31,548 bases of DNA from Dyella_B sp966430775 (GCA_966430775.1 CBJMMB010000033.1:1-31548), one strand, 5' to 3'. Positions 23,293 through 31,380 are shown, counted from the stretch's first letter. The notes: generated by a model not told the origin, from the sequence alone. Translations and numbers: made by a program.

Positions 23293-24262
23293 AATGCCGC
23301 TTCCACCACCGAATCGCTTCGGTCGGCAGCTGCACCGCCACCGATTCGGGAATGGCCTGGCCGACAGGCACCGACACCCACAACCGCCCCTGGCCGCATC
23401 GCACACCCAACTGCACCGTGCGTCCGATCACGTGCCGCACTTCGATCGACACCGGCACCGCATTCGGCACTTCATCGCGTGCATCCAGCAGGCGAATCGC
23501 TGCCGGATCGATGGTCCAATCGGCCTCTCCCTCAAAGGCATCGCTGTGGACGGGCAGCGCAATGGCGCCGTCCTGCCATATCAATCGCTGCGCTTCGATC
23601 CGCCCGCGGTGCACATTGCGATGCCCAAGCAGGCGCGCGGCCGAACCGTCGATGGGGTTCATGTTGACCTCGGCAGGCGAGCCGATCTGGATGATGCGCC
23701 GCTCATGCATCAGCACCAATCGATCTGCCACCGCGGCCAGATGCGGATCGTGGCTGACGGCCAGCGCGGGTATGCCGAATTCATGCACCTCGCCGATCAA
23801 TTCCGCGATCACGTCATCACGTGTGACCGGATCGAGCGCCGAGGTGGGTTCGTCCAGCAACAACAATTGCGGCCGGCGTGCCAGGGCGCGCGCCAGGGCC
23901 ACGCGCTGCTGTTGCCCGCCCGATAGTGTCGCCGGATAGCGCTCGGCGAATTCCAGCATATGCACGCGTTCCAGCAGGTGCATCGCCTGCGCACGCCGCT
24001 GCGGGCCGCGCAATGCAAACGCCACGTTCTGCCACGCAGTGAGGTGTGGAAACAACGCATAGCCCTGCGGCAGGTAACCCACGGCGCGGTGTTGCGCGGC
24101 CATGCCGTCGAACGGTTCGCCGCGTGCCGGCGTGAGTCCGGCAATGGCACGCAACAGCAGCGACTTGCCTTCACCGCTGGCGCCGAGCAATACGGTGAAG
24201 CCCTCGACATCGAAGGCCGCATGCAGGGCGATCGGTTGGTCGATGCGGTAATCGATGCGCAT
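23288..24262 (-). CDS. modC: Molybdate-type ABC transporter ATP-binding protein
   Basis: The 324-residue product energises the transporter in the inner membrane. From the ATG at 24262: Walker A GASGEGKS (residues 27-34), Q-loop Gln66, signature LSGGQ (113-117), Walker B LLLLDEP (133-139) and switch His171. The C-terminal region from about 200 (INQ-like linker, then ADWTIDPAAIRLL and VSVPVGQAIPESVAVQLP) resembles the TOBE domain, which in ModC binds molybdate for feedback. The frame is open to 24385, but the ATG at 24262 shares its A with the modB stop, so this is the start. The last of the Mo cluster genes. Confidence 0.9.
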   Translation of the reverse strand: MRIDYRIDQPIALHAAFDVEGFTVLLGASGEGKSLLLRAIAGLTPARGEPFDGMAAQHRAVGYLPQGYALFPHLTAWQNVAFALRGPQRRAQAMHLLERVHMLEFAERYPATLSGGQQQRVALARALARRPQLLLLDEPTSALDPVTRDDVIAELIGEVHEFGIPALAVSHDPHLAAVADRLVLMHERRIIQIGSPAEVNMNPIDGSAARLLGHRNVHRGRIEAQRLIWQDGAIALPVHSDAFEGEADWTIDPAAIRLLDARDEVPNAVPVSIEVRHVIGRTVQLGVRCGQGRLWVSVPVGQAIPESVAVQLPTEAIRWWKRHS

Positions 24263-25035
24263 CAGATCAAACGCCTGCCACGAGCGGCCAGGCCAAGCAC
24301 CAGCGGCAGCGGCATGGCGATCAGGAAAAACGCCCACAGCAAGGGATACACCGCACTCAGGCCGGCGTTCTGCAAGTTCACCCACAGCTTCACCGGAATG
24401 CCTTGCGGGTAATACGCCACGATCAGCACGGCGCCGAATTCACCCAGCGCGCGCACCCAGGCCAGCGCAACGGCGGCCGCCAATCCCAGTCGCGCCAGCG
24501 GCAGGCTGACCCGCACGAAGCTGCGCCAGGGCGAGTGACCGAGCGTGAGTGCGATCTGTTCTAGCTCACGCGGCACACTTTCGAATGCCGCACGCGCGGC
24601 GATCACGTAATAGGGCAGCGCGCTGTAGAACTGCGCCATCACGAACGCCGGGCCGGAATTGGTCAGCACTAGGCCGGCACGCTCCAGCAAGCTGCCTGCA
24701 GCGCCGTAAGGACCGTACATTGACGCCAGCAACAAGCCCATCGCCAGCGGCGGCGTAAGCAGGGCGAGCAGCAGCAAGGCATCGATCAGCCACAGGCCGC
24801 GCACGCGATGGCGCGCCAGCCACCACGCCAGCGGCGTGCCCAGCGCGATGATCAGGATCAAGGCGAGCACGCTGTAGCAAAGCGAGACGACGATGGCGTG
24901 GCCATCACCTTCCGCGAAGCCGAAACTGCGCCATGAGGTCGCGAAGGCGAGGCCGATAAACGGCGTGGCGAGCAGCAGCAGCGTCAGCAGGCTGGCGAGG
25001 GCAGGGAGCGGCGGCTTGAAAGCAGTGCGGGTCAT
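24262..25035 (-). CDS. modB: Molybdate-type ABC transporter permease
   Basis: The 257-residue inner-membrane protein has about six hydrophobic segments and the binding-protein-dependent transport EAA-type loop ARAAFESVPRELEQIALTLGHSPWRSF in its middle, which contacts the ATPase. YSVLALILIIALGTPLAWWLAR and GEFGAVLIVAYYPQGIPVKLW are typical of ModB/WtpB permeases. AAAGGCGG before the ATG gives a plausible ribosome site. It overlaps modC by one base and is separated from the binding-protein gene by a 25-bp inverted repeat. Confidence 0.9.
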   Translation of the reverse strand: MTRTAFKPPLPALASLLTLLLLATPFIGLAFATSWRSFGFAEGDGHAIVVSLCYSVLALILIIALGTPLAWWLARHRVRGLWLIDALLLLALLTPPLAMGLLLASMYGPYGAAGSLLERAGLVLTNSGPAFVMAQFYSALPYYVIAARAAFESVPRELEQIALTLGHSPWRSFVRVSLPLARLGLAAAVALAWVRALGEFGAVLIVAYYPQGIPVKLWVNLQNAGLSAVYPLLWAFFLIAMPLPLVLGLAARGRRLI

Positions 25036-25063
25036 GTCCGCCTTTGCAGGGGGCTATCGTAGT

Positions 25064-25130
25064 TTGGGTTAGCGCAGCGTAACCCAACGAATCTCGACCG
25101 CCATTGTTGGGTTACGCTGCGCTAACCCAA
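25064..25130. repeat. Perfect 25-bp inverted repeat between modA and modB
   Basis: Arms 25064-25088 and 25106-25130 are exact inverted copies beginning TTGGGTTAGCGCAGCGTAAC, with 17 bases between. Each arm is itself partly palindromic (GGGTTA...TAACCC). An adjoining CCTACGG resembles the edge of the other repeat families. In the modABC transcript it would form a very stable hairpin that could lower modBC expression relative to modA. Confidence 0.85.
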
Positions 25131-25149
25131 CCTACGGGACCATCCTGTC

Positions 25150-26241
25150 TTACAACCCACTTCCGCGCGGCGCGTTGTAACCATGTTCGTGAAACAATGC
25201 CTGCCCCTCGGCACTGCGCAGGAAGCTCACGAATTCACGCGCTAGCTCCGGCTGTTTCGCATCGCTCAGCACGCCGGCATAGAACACCAGCGGCTGCACG
25301 CGCAGTATCTTGCCGTCGGGCAGGGCGACGGATGCGCGGTCGTACCAGGGCTTCTGCAGGTCCGGGCTGCCGAGGTTGATTTCATCCGGCAACGCAATCG
25401 TCGGCAGATGATGCGATTGCGCCGCGCTAGCGTAGCCGATGGCCGCATCGATCTGGCCGGCTTCCAGCCGCGACATCAACGATGGCTCGGTAAACATCTG
25501 TGATGGGTTCTGCGGTGCGCCGGCGATCGTCGTAAGCAGCTCCGGTTGATGGCAGAACTCCGCGGCCAGTTGCAGGGTCAGCAATACGTTGGCGCCCTGC
25601 GGATCGATGGCCGGATCGGTGCGGCCAAGGCGCACGCCTTGCTGACTCAACACTTCGTACCACTTTCGCTCCCCGCGCGACGCGGCGGCGAAATCCGCGG
25701 CGAAGCGGCTATGCGGGCTGTACACCACCACCATCTGCGTGCTGGCGACCGGCACCGCCTTGGCGACCAGGCCGGCCTGCTTGAGCAATAGCATGGGCCC
25801 GGGCGTGATGGTGACGAAGACATCCGCCTGCAGTTGATGCGCGGCGAGCAATCGCGCCAGCGCATAGGAGCCCTGGCCGATGCCCTGGTAGGTGGCGTGA
25901 TGGGTTTTGGCGAAGGCGGGGCCGGCGGCGTTGTCCATGACGACGCCCATGGAGCCGGCGTAGGCGATGCGTAGCGTGGGAGATGTCTGTGCGGTGGCGA
26001 CGGTCACCTGCATCAGGCAGAACAGCAGTGTCAGCAGGATGCGAGCAAACCACCCGTTGTTCCATATGCCAAATATTCCCTCACCGTCATTCCGGCGAAC
26101 GCCGGAATCCAGTCTCAAAATGCGTCCGAAGGACACGTAAACTGATGTCGAGTGCTTCGCACGACGTATTTCAACTGGATTCCGGCGTTCGCCGGAATGA
26201 CGAGTGGATACTTCATGTGCTGGGTTAGCGCGAGGCATCAT
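25150..26241 (-). CDS. Molybdate/tungstate ABC transporter substrate-binding protein with repeat-derived N-terminus
   Basis: The mature part (about residues 86-363) resembles ModA/WtpA-type periplasmic binding proteins: LRIAYAGSMGVVMDNAAGPAF, YQGIGQGSYALARLL, ADVFVTITPGPM, and YAGVLSDAKQPELAREFVSFLRS near the end. The permease and ATPase follow. A signal-peptide-like segment (FARILLTLLFCLMQVTVATA) lies at residues 65-84, not at the N-terminus. No ATG, GTG or TTG exists between a 116-bp palindromic element (26086-26201) and this segment. The ATG at 26241 has a GGGAGAG ribosome site and overlaps the preceding stop, so translation seems to enter there and read through the element in frame; GTG at 26136 or TTG at 26118 inside the element are other options. 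Whether export still works is uncertain. ModA versus WtpA or tungstate cannot be decided. Confidence 0.75.
   Translation of the reverse strand: MMPRANPAHEVSTRHSGERRNPVEIRRAKHSTSVYVSFGRILRLDSGVRRNDGEGIFGIWNNGWFARILLTLLFCLMQVTVATAQTSPTLRIAYAGSMGVVMDNAAGPAFAKTHHATYQGIGQGSYALARLLAAHQLQADVFVTITPGPMLLLKQAGLVAKAVPVASTQMVVVYSPHSRFAADFAAASRGERKWYEVLSQQGVRLGRTDPAIDPQGANVLLTLQLAAEFCHQPELLTTIAGAPQNPSQMFTEPSLMSRLEAGQIDAAIGYASAAQSHHLPTIALPDEINLGSPDLQKPWYDRASVALPDGKILRVQPLVFYAGVLSDAKQPELAREFVSFLRSAEGQALFHEHGYNAPRGSGL
26086..26201. repeat. Palindromic element, type B, inside the modA-like gene
   Basis: Perfect 28-base inverted ends at 26086-26113 and 26174-26201 begin GTCATTCCGGCGAACGCCGG. The core carries two small hairpins, GTCCGAAGGAC and GTGCTTCGCAC. 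A second copy of nearly the same length and core lies at 27727-27841. The structure is that of a MITE or large REP; I see no target-site duplication. Confidence 0.85.
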
Positions 26242-26594
26242 GGTGTCTCTCCCTTCGGTCCTTTATGCAACCGCTTGCGCGCACTGTCGCGCACATCCAC
26301 ATCGAACAGGATCGTCAACGTATCGCCGTGCGGCGTCGACAGCGAAAACGCTAGGCCGTCGCGCGAAGGCAAGCGCTGGCTCAATGCGCGCACGTCCGCT
26401 TCCGGCAGGCAGATATGCAACACGCCATGTTCGCGCTGCCAGCCGATACGCGGCGCCAGACTGACCTGATGCATTTCCACATGGCCATCGGGCAAGGAAG
26501 TGCGGTTGTCCACGGAGCTGCCGGTGAGCAGTCGCGCCAGTTCGTCTTCATCGATACGCAAGCGCAGGCTTTGGCCTTCCAGTTGCACTCTCAT
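26238..26594 (-). CDS. Uncharacterised protein in the Mo cluster, 118 aa
   Basis: The product starts MRVQLEGQSLRLRIDEDELARLL, a pattern resembling the DUF7009-like family, and continues with alternating beta-type segments (GVLHICLPEADVRALSQRLP, GDTLTILFDVDV). It is soluble with no signal peptide. Its ATG overlaps the mobA stop by four bases and its TGA overlaps the ATG of the binding-protein gene, so it is coupled to both. A molybdenum-related role is suggested by position only. Confidence 0.7.
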   Translation of the reverse strand: MRVQLEGQSLRLRIDEDELARLLTGSSVDNRTSLPDGHVEMHQVSLAPRIGWQREHGVLHICLPEADVRALSQRLPSRDGLAFSLSTPHGDTLTILFDVDVRDSARKRLHKGPKGETP

Positions 26595-27166
26595 GCATTG
26601 AGCTCCCGCCAGGTTTGTTCGGTATTGCAGTCGACCAGTTGCGTGGCGTCGTCAGCGGACAAGGCGATTTCGTGCACGCCGACGCGTTCCTGCAAGGCGC
26701 GCACGGAGCGCGCGCGTGGGTCGCTTGCCGCCAACAGGGCATGCAGCGTATCGCGGCAATGCGCGTCCAGCCGCAGGCGCATGGGTAGCATGTGATCGGC
26801 GTAGCGCACGCAGCCGGCGGTGCTTGCCGTGGTGAGCAGGCGCTGCAACAACGCCGGCTGCAACTTTGGCATGTCGACCGGAACGATCAGCAGCTCGCCG
26901 TCGTCGCAGCTACCGGCTATGCCGGCAATGCCGCCGATGGGGCCGGCTTGCGGCACGGGATCGGTGACACCGTGATAAGCAGGACGATCGCCACTGACTT
27001 TCACCTCGCGCACGCCGGCGGCTTGCAGTACGGCGATCAGGTGTTCGATCAGCGGATGCCCTTGCCATGGCAGCATCGCCTTGTCGCGGCCCATGCGCGA
27101 GGAGCGCCCGCCGGCCAGCACCACGCCGATGCACGGCAAGGGTTCAGTGGCCGTGGTCGTGCGCAT
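26591..27166 (-). CDS. mobA: Molybdenum cofactor guanylyltransferase MobA
   Basis: The 191-residue product links GMP to molybdopterin to make the MGD form that FdsA needs. The signature GVVLAGGRSSRMGRDKAMLPWQG (residues 14-36) holds the GTP-binding LAGG loop, and ELLIVPVDMPKL supplies the metal-binding Asp. AGPIGGIAGI is also typical. The ATG at 27166 overlaps the end of moaE by 23 bases, and its stop overlaps the following gene. Length is normal. Confidence 0.93.
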   Translation of the reverse strand: MRTTTATEPLPCIGVVLAGGRSSRMGRDKAMLPWQGHPLIEHLIAVLQAAGVREVKVSGDRPAYHGVTDPVPQAGPIGGIAGIAGSCDDGELLIVPVDMPKLQPALLQRLLTTASTAGCVRYADHMLPMRLRLDAHCRDTLHALLAASDPRARSVRALQERVGVHEIALSADDATQLVDCNTEQTWRELNA

Positions 27167-27644
27167 GCGCCTTGCCGTGTTTTTCGGCCTCGCGATGTTC
27201 GTCGCAAAGCGAGCAGCCTTCGCTCCACTCGCTGTGGCCGTCGATGTAGTGCTCCTGCTTCCAGATCGGTGCTTCGTGCTTGACCGCTTCGATCGCCATG
27301 CGGCAGGCCTTGAAGGCCTCGTCGCGATGCGGCGTGCCGGCGGCGACGATCACGGCGATGTCGCCGATGCGCAGATCGCCCTTGGCGTGCGCGATATACA
27401 GCTTCATCGGCCCGCCGAACTTCCGCTGTGCGCGTTCGCCGATCTCTTCGAAAGTGCGCAGCGCCAGCGGTTCGAACAGGTCGTAGCTGATGCCGGTCAC
27501 GACACGGCCGAGGTTATGCTCGCGCACCTTGCCGATAAACATGTCGATGCCGCCGAAGCGTGGATCGGAGACGAAGGCGAGGGCGTCGGCGGGGTTGAGT
27601 ACGCCGTCGCAGATGTCGATGACGGCGGTGTGTAGGTCGGTCAT
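27144..27644 (-). CDS. moaE: Molybdopterin synthase catalytic subunit MoaE, with His-rich tail
   Basis: The product, 166 residues, converts precursor Z (cPMP) to molybdopterin together with MoaD. Seen: FIGKVREHNLGRVVTGISYDLFEPLA (residues 37-62), LYIAHAKGDLRIGDIAVIVA, HRDEAFKACRMAIEAVKHEAPIWKQE with the active-site Lys, and EGCSLC. The last 20 residues are very rich in His (HREAEKHGKAHAHDHGH), about 15 beyond the usual end, suggesting a metal-binding tail. The ribosome site is poor. A palindromic element separates it from moaD. Confidence 0.93.
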   Translation of the reverse strand: MTDLHTAVIDICDGVLNPADALAFVSDPRFGGIDMFIGKVREHNLGRVVTGISYDLFEPLALRTFEEIGERAQRKFGGPMKLYIAHAKGDLRIGDIAVIVAAGTPHRDEAFKACRMAIEAVKHEAPIWKQEHYIDGHSEWSEGCSLCDEHREAEKHGKAHAHDHGH

Positions 27645-27726
27645 ATAAGCAGCGTCAAGTTATGGAGAGCGAGCAAGTTCAATACGGGTATCTAGGCTTT
27701 CGGAGAGATGGCTGGCTTGCGTTGTC

Positions 27727-27841
27727 GTCATTCCGGCGAACGCCGGAATCCAGTACAAATAAGCGTCCGAAGGACACGGAAACAAGTTTTGAGTGCTTCG
27801 CACAACGTACTTAACTGGATTCCGGCGTTCGCCGGAATGAC
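27727..27841. repeat. Palindromic element, type B, between moaD and moaE
   Basis: Perfect 28-base inverted ends at 27727-27754 and 27814-27841 are identical to those of the copy at 26086-26201, and the core matches it in most positions (GCGTCCGAAGGACACG, then GAGTGCTTCGCAC). It fills most of the 233-base gap between moaD and moaE. Confidence 0.85.
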
Positions 27842-27877
27842 GGTGAGGCTGAATCCAGGTTTGAGCAAGACTCATGC

Positions 27878-28138
27878 TCATCCCCCACTCACCGGCGGCA
27901 ACACCGCCAGCTGCCCATGCTCCGGCACCGCACGATGGTTATGCAGAATCTCATCCTCGCTGGCGAAAGCAGAGCGTTGCACCAGCCCCGCGCTGATATG
28001 CGGCGCATGCGCGCGCAGATGATCGCGCAACAGTTCGCGCAAATCGCCGACGGTGCAGCCATCGGGCGCTTCCAGTTCGATAAAGCCATGCGGATCGGCA
28101 TCGCGCAGGGCGCCGAACAAGGTGATGCGAACCTTCAT
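27878..28138 (-). CDS. moaD: Molybdopterin synthase sulfur carrier subunit MoaD
   Basis: The 86-residue ubiquitin-like product starts MKVRITLFGALRDADP and ends VLPPVSGG. The C-terminal Gly-Gly is thiocarboxylated and delivers sulfur to MoaE. An upstream ATG at 28153 is less likely, since the ATG at 28138 overlaps the moeA stop as ATGA, the standard coupling in this cluster. Confidence 0.92.
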   Translation of the reverse strand: MKVRITLFGALRDADPHGFIELEAPDGCTVGDLRELLRDHLRAHAPHISAGLVQRSAFASEDEILHNHRAVPEHGQLAVLPPVSGG

Positions 28139-29382
28139 GCGGGGCCCTCGCAAGGCAGCGAAAATTCAAGGTGTCCCTGGCCGTGCACGTCGACCAGCGC
28201 ACCGGCAGGCAGCGCGTCGACGTCTGCCGGCACCACCGCCCAGGCGTTGGCGTCGGACAGCGGGCGGATGCGGTAGGACTCCTGGCCGTCCAACACTTCC
28301 ACCGCAAGGCGGCCTTGCGCGTCGATATGCAGGCGGCTCTTGAGATGAAAACGCAGGCGTGGCTTTTTGCTGTACGGCTTGCTGAGCGGTACGCGGCGCG
28401 GTGTTTCCTGCGGCAGGCCGAACATCACGCGCAATGCCGGCTCGACAAAGAAACGCAAGCCGACCGCAACCGCAATCGGATTGCCCGGCAAGCCGAACAG
28501 CAGCACGTCGCCCGGCAGCTTCGCAAACAGCAGCGGTTTGCCGGGGCGTATCGCCACCTTGTGGAACAAGGTCTGCGCGCCGATGCGTTCCAGGGCTTGC
28601 GGTACGAAATCGTAGCGGCCCATGGAGACGGCGCCGCTGGTGATGATGATCTGTGCGCCGGCATCCAGGGCGCGGCGCAGCGCGGCTTCGAACGCTGCCG
28701 CATCATCGCCTACGGTTTCCACGTGCACGACTTGCGCGCCGGCCAGCGGCAAACGGGCGGCGAGGAACGGTCCATTGGAATTGCGGATCTGCCCTGGTGC
28801 GAGCGCTTGCGCGGCGTCGTCGACCAGCTCGCGGCCCGTGCACAGCACCGCCACGCGTGGACGTTCGGCGGCCGATACATTGGCCACGCCCAGTGCCGCG
28901 ACCAGCATCAGGTGTTGCGGTTGAAGCACGGTGCCGGCGGCCAGTACGGGTTGCCCGCGCGCCACATCCGAACCTGCCATGCGCACGTTTTGCCCGTACT
29001 CCACATCGGCAAGCAGCCGGACGCGCGTCGCCGACAGGCGTTCGGTCTGCTCCACCGGGATAACGCGATCGAGCCCATCCGGCAGACGTGCGCCGGTCAT
29101 GATTTCCCATGCGCCGTTGCGTGCCTGCGCAACACCGTCGCCGGCCGCCTGTTCGCCTTCGATATCCAGTTTCGTACCGGCCGGCACGATGGAATGGCCG
29201 CGCAAGGCGAAGCCATCCATCGCAGAGTTGTCGAACGGCGGCAGGTCGACGGCGCTGATCACTGGTGCAGCCAATACGCGGCCGATGCATGCACTTGTCG
29301 GGACATCTTCCGTCGGCAGCTTGCTGCTTGCAGCGAGCACGATCCGCAGCGCGTCTTCGTAGGCAAGCGTTTCCTGGTTCAT
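28135..29382 (-). CDS. moeA: Molybdopterin molybdenumtransferase MoeA
   Basis: The 415-residue product inserts molybdenum into adenylated molybdopterin. The DNSAMDGFAL motif (residues 51-60), a MogA-like domain with ITSGAVSMGRYDFV (about residues 248-261) and GLPGNPIAVAVGL (about 304-316), and a beta-rich C-terminal domain are in the usual order. The ATG overlaps the moaCB stop by four bases and its own TGA overlaps moaD. Length matches MoeA. Confidence 0.94.
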   Translation of the reverse strand: MNQETLAYEDALRIVLAASSKLPTEDVPTSACIGRVLAAPVISAVDLPPFDNSAMDGFALRGHSIVPAGTKLDIEGEQAAGDGVAQARNGAWEIMTGARLPDGLDRVIPVEQTERLSATRVRLLADVEYGQNVRMAGSDVARGQPVLAAGTVLQPQHLMLVAALGVANVSAAERPRVAVLCTGRELVDDAAQALAPGQIRNSNGPFLAARLPLAGAQVVHVETVGDDAAAFEAALRRALDAGAQIIITSGAVSMGRYDFVPQALERIGAQTLFHKVAIRPGKPLLFAKLPGDVLLFGLPGNPIAVAVGLRFFVEPALRVMFGLPQETPRRVPLSKPYSKKPRLRFHLKSRLHIDAQGRLAVEVLDGQESYRIRPLSDANAWAVVPADVDALPAGALVDVHGQGHLEFSLPCEGPA

Positions 29383-30377
29383 GCATGGCCTCCGCCGGCG
29401 GCCATGCTCAGCGCGTGCGCGAGAATTGGCGCAAGAATATCCATACCCTGCGCCACGGCCTTGGCGCTGCCGGGCAGGGCGATCACCAGGGTGGTGTCGA
29501 TCAGCACGGCTTGCGCGCGGCTCAGCCAGGCCAGCGGCGTGTGCTGGCTGCTTTCGCTGCGGAACAGTTCACCGATGCCGTCGATGTGGCGATCGGCGAC
29601 GATCGCCAGCGCTTCAGGCGTGCGATCGCGTGGACCTAAACCGGTGCCGCCGGTGCAGAGCACCAGTTGCACGCCTTGTTCGGCGAGTGCGCGCAGGCGT
29701 TCGGCCAACGGGCCGGGTTCGTCCGGATGCACTTCGACGTCGCTTACGTTGGCGCCGAGTTCGCGCAGGCGTTCGACCAGCAGCGGCCCTGATGCGTCGC
29801 TGTATTCGCCGCGGCTGGCGCGATCGCTGAGCGTGATCACCGCGGCGCTGACGTTGTCCAGTTTCGCCACGCCGCGCGGCTTGTAATGCTCGCGCTCGGC
29901 ATCGCTCATGCCGTCCGGATGCAGCCACAGGCCTTTCTTGCCGCCTTCCTTGAACAGCAATCGCAAGCCGGCGATGGACAGCGCCGGTTCCACCGGCTTG
30001 GTCAGGTCGTACAGCGTCAGCAAGGCCGCGCTTGCGCCGGCGAGCGCCTCCATTTCCACGCCGGTGCGCGCGAAGGTCGCCACTTCGCAATAGACGCGAA
30101 TGGCATGGCGCTCGGCGACCGGTTCGCAGCGCACGTCGATATATTCCAGCGGCAGCGGATGGCATAGCGGCATCAGTTGCGATGCATTCTTCGCGCCTTG
30201 CAGGCCGGCGATTTCGGCCATCACCATCGCATCGCCTTTGGGCAGGCGGCGTTCGACGATCTGCGCGAACGCGGCGGCGCCCGCGCTCAACTCGCCAACC
30301 GCCACGGCGCGGCGTGCGGTCACGCGCTTGCGGCGCACGTCCGCCATATGAAAGTGGGCGCTGTCGCGCTCGTGCAT
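29379..30377 (-). CDS. moaCB: Bifunctional MoaC-MoaB fusion
   Basis: The 332-residue product joins MoaC (residues 1 to about 160), which with MoaA forms cyclic pyranopterin phosphate, to a MoaB/MogA-type domain (about 175-330) that adenylates molybdopterin. MoaC marks are KGDAMVMAEIAGLQGAKNAS, LMPLCHPLPLEYIDV and TGVEMEALAGASAALLTLYDL. MoaB marks are AAVITLSDRASRGEYSD, GGTGLGPRDRTPEA and ALPGSAKAVAQ. Such fusions are known in Xanthomonadales and relatives. The ATG lies three bases after the moaA stop; its ribosome site GGAGGT is formed by the last two codons of moaA (Gly-Gly). Confidence 0.93.
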   Translation of the reverse strand: MHERDSAHFHMADVRRKRVTARRAVAVGELSAGAAAFAQIVERRLPKGDAMVMAEIAGLQGAKNASQLMPLCHPLPLEYIDVRCEPVAERHAIRVYCEVATFARTGVEMEALAGASAALLTLYDLTKPVEPALSIAGLRLLFKEGGKKGLWLHPDGMSDAEREHYKPRGVAKLDNVSAAVITLSDRASRGEYSDASGPLLVERLRELGANVSDVEVHPDEPGPLAERLRALAEQGVQLVLCTGGTGLGPRDRTPEALAIVADRHIDGIGELFRSESSQHTPLAWLSRAQAVLIDTTLVIALPGSAKAVAQGMDILAPILAHALSMAAGGGHA

Positions 30378-30380
30378 CGA

Positions 30381-31364
30381 TCAACCTCCGGTGGATGCGA
30401 GATGGGGCGTGATACCGGTGCGCCCTTCGTGCAGGAAATGCCCCTGCTCCTTGCGGCCGATCTGCCCGCCGATGGCGCGCACCAGGTCTTCGAGCTGCTC
30501 GTCCGACTGCAACAGCGGGCGCAGCGGTATGCCGAATTCGCCGAACAGGCACAGGCGCAGATCGCCGGTGGCAGTGACGCGCAGGCGATTGCAGCCGGCG
30601 CAGAAATCCTTGGAGTAGGGCGCGATGATGCCGATGCGGCCGGCGTAATCGGCATGCCGGTATTCGCGCGCGGGGCCGGCATCGGCGGCGCGCGGCAGCA
30701 TTTGCCAGCCGGCCTCCAGCAACTCGGCTTCCATCGTTTCGGCGCGCACATGGTGGTCGCGGAAGAACGCCAGGTTGTCGCCGGTCTGCATCAGTTCGAT
30801 AAAGCGCACGCCGATGGGCCGGTCGCGCAGATAGTCCAGCCACGCCGGCAACTCGCGGTCGTTGACGTCGCGCATCAGCACGGCGTTGAGCTTCACCGAA
30901 GACATGCAGGCCGCCAGCGCCATGTCCACGCCATGCAGGATGTCGTCCAGCCGGTCGTGGCCGGTGATGCGCGCAAAGCTGGCGCGATCGAGCGTATCCA
31001 CGCTGACGTTAATGGCGTTGAGCCCGGCGTCCATCCACTCGTGCAGGCGCTTGCCGAGCAGGCTGCCGTTGGTGGTCATCGCCAGTTTGGTGATACCCGG
31101 CACCGCCGCGGCGGTACGCAGGATCTCGGTAAGGTCGTGCCGCACGCTGGGCTCGCCCCCCGTGATGCGCAGCTTGTGCATGCCCAGCTCGGTAAACCCG
31201 CGCAGCAGGCGCGTGATCTCGGCCAGCGACAGCGGCGCAGGCGTCTTCGCTTCGGCGTGGTAGCCGTGCGGCAGGCAGTAGGTGCAACGGAAGTTGCACG
31301 CGGGAATGACCGATAACCGCAAATACGGAAACCGACGGCCGTATCGGTCAGCCAGCGGGGACAT
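30381..31364 (-). CDS. moaA: GTP 3',8-cyclase MoaA (radical SAM)
   Basis: The 327-residue product starts Moco synthesis by rearranging GTP with SAM radical chemistry. Cys23, Cys27 and Cys30 (CNFRCTYC) bind the radical SAM cluster; Cys255, Cys258 and Cys272 bind the second cluster that holds GTP. The conserved GGEP motif is seen as ITGGEPSVR. The C-terminal Gly-Gly, essential in MoaA, is present. AAAGGAG at 31380-31374 gives a strong start. It opens the minus-strand Mo gene cluster, under a probable Moco riboswitch. Confidence 0.95.
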   Translation of the reverse strand: MSPLADRYGRRFPYLRLSVIPACNFRCTYCLPHGYHAEAKTPAPLSLAEITRLLRGFTELGMHKLRITGGEPSVRHDLTEILRTAAAVPGITKLAMTTNGSLLGKRLHEWMDAGLNAINVSVDTLDRASFARITGHDRLDDILHGVDMALAACMSSVKLNAVLMRDVNDRELPAWLDYLRDRPIGVRFIELMQTGDNLAFFRDHHVRAETMEAELLEAGWQMLPRAADAGPAREYRHADYAGRIGIIAPYSKDFCAGCNRLRVTATGDLRLCLFGEFGIPLRPLLQSDEQLEDLVRAIGGQIGRKEQGHFLHEGRTGITPHLASTGG

Positions 31365-31380
31365 GTATCTATGCTCCTTT

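Noticed and set aside
28171..29886. Long plus-strand open frame opposite moeA and moaCB
   Set aside because: Shadow of well-supported genes; no ribosome site and no family resemblance.
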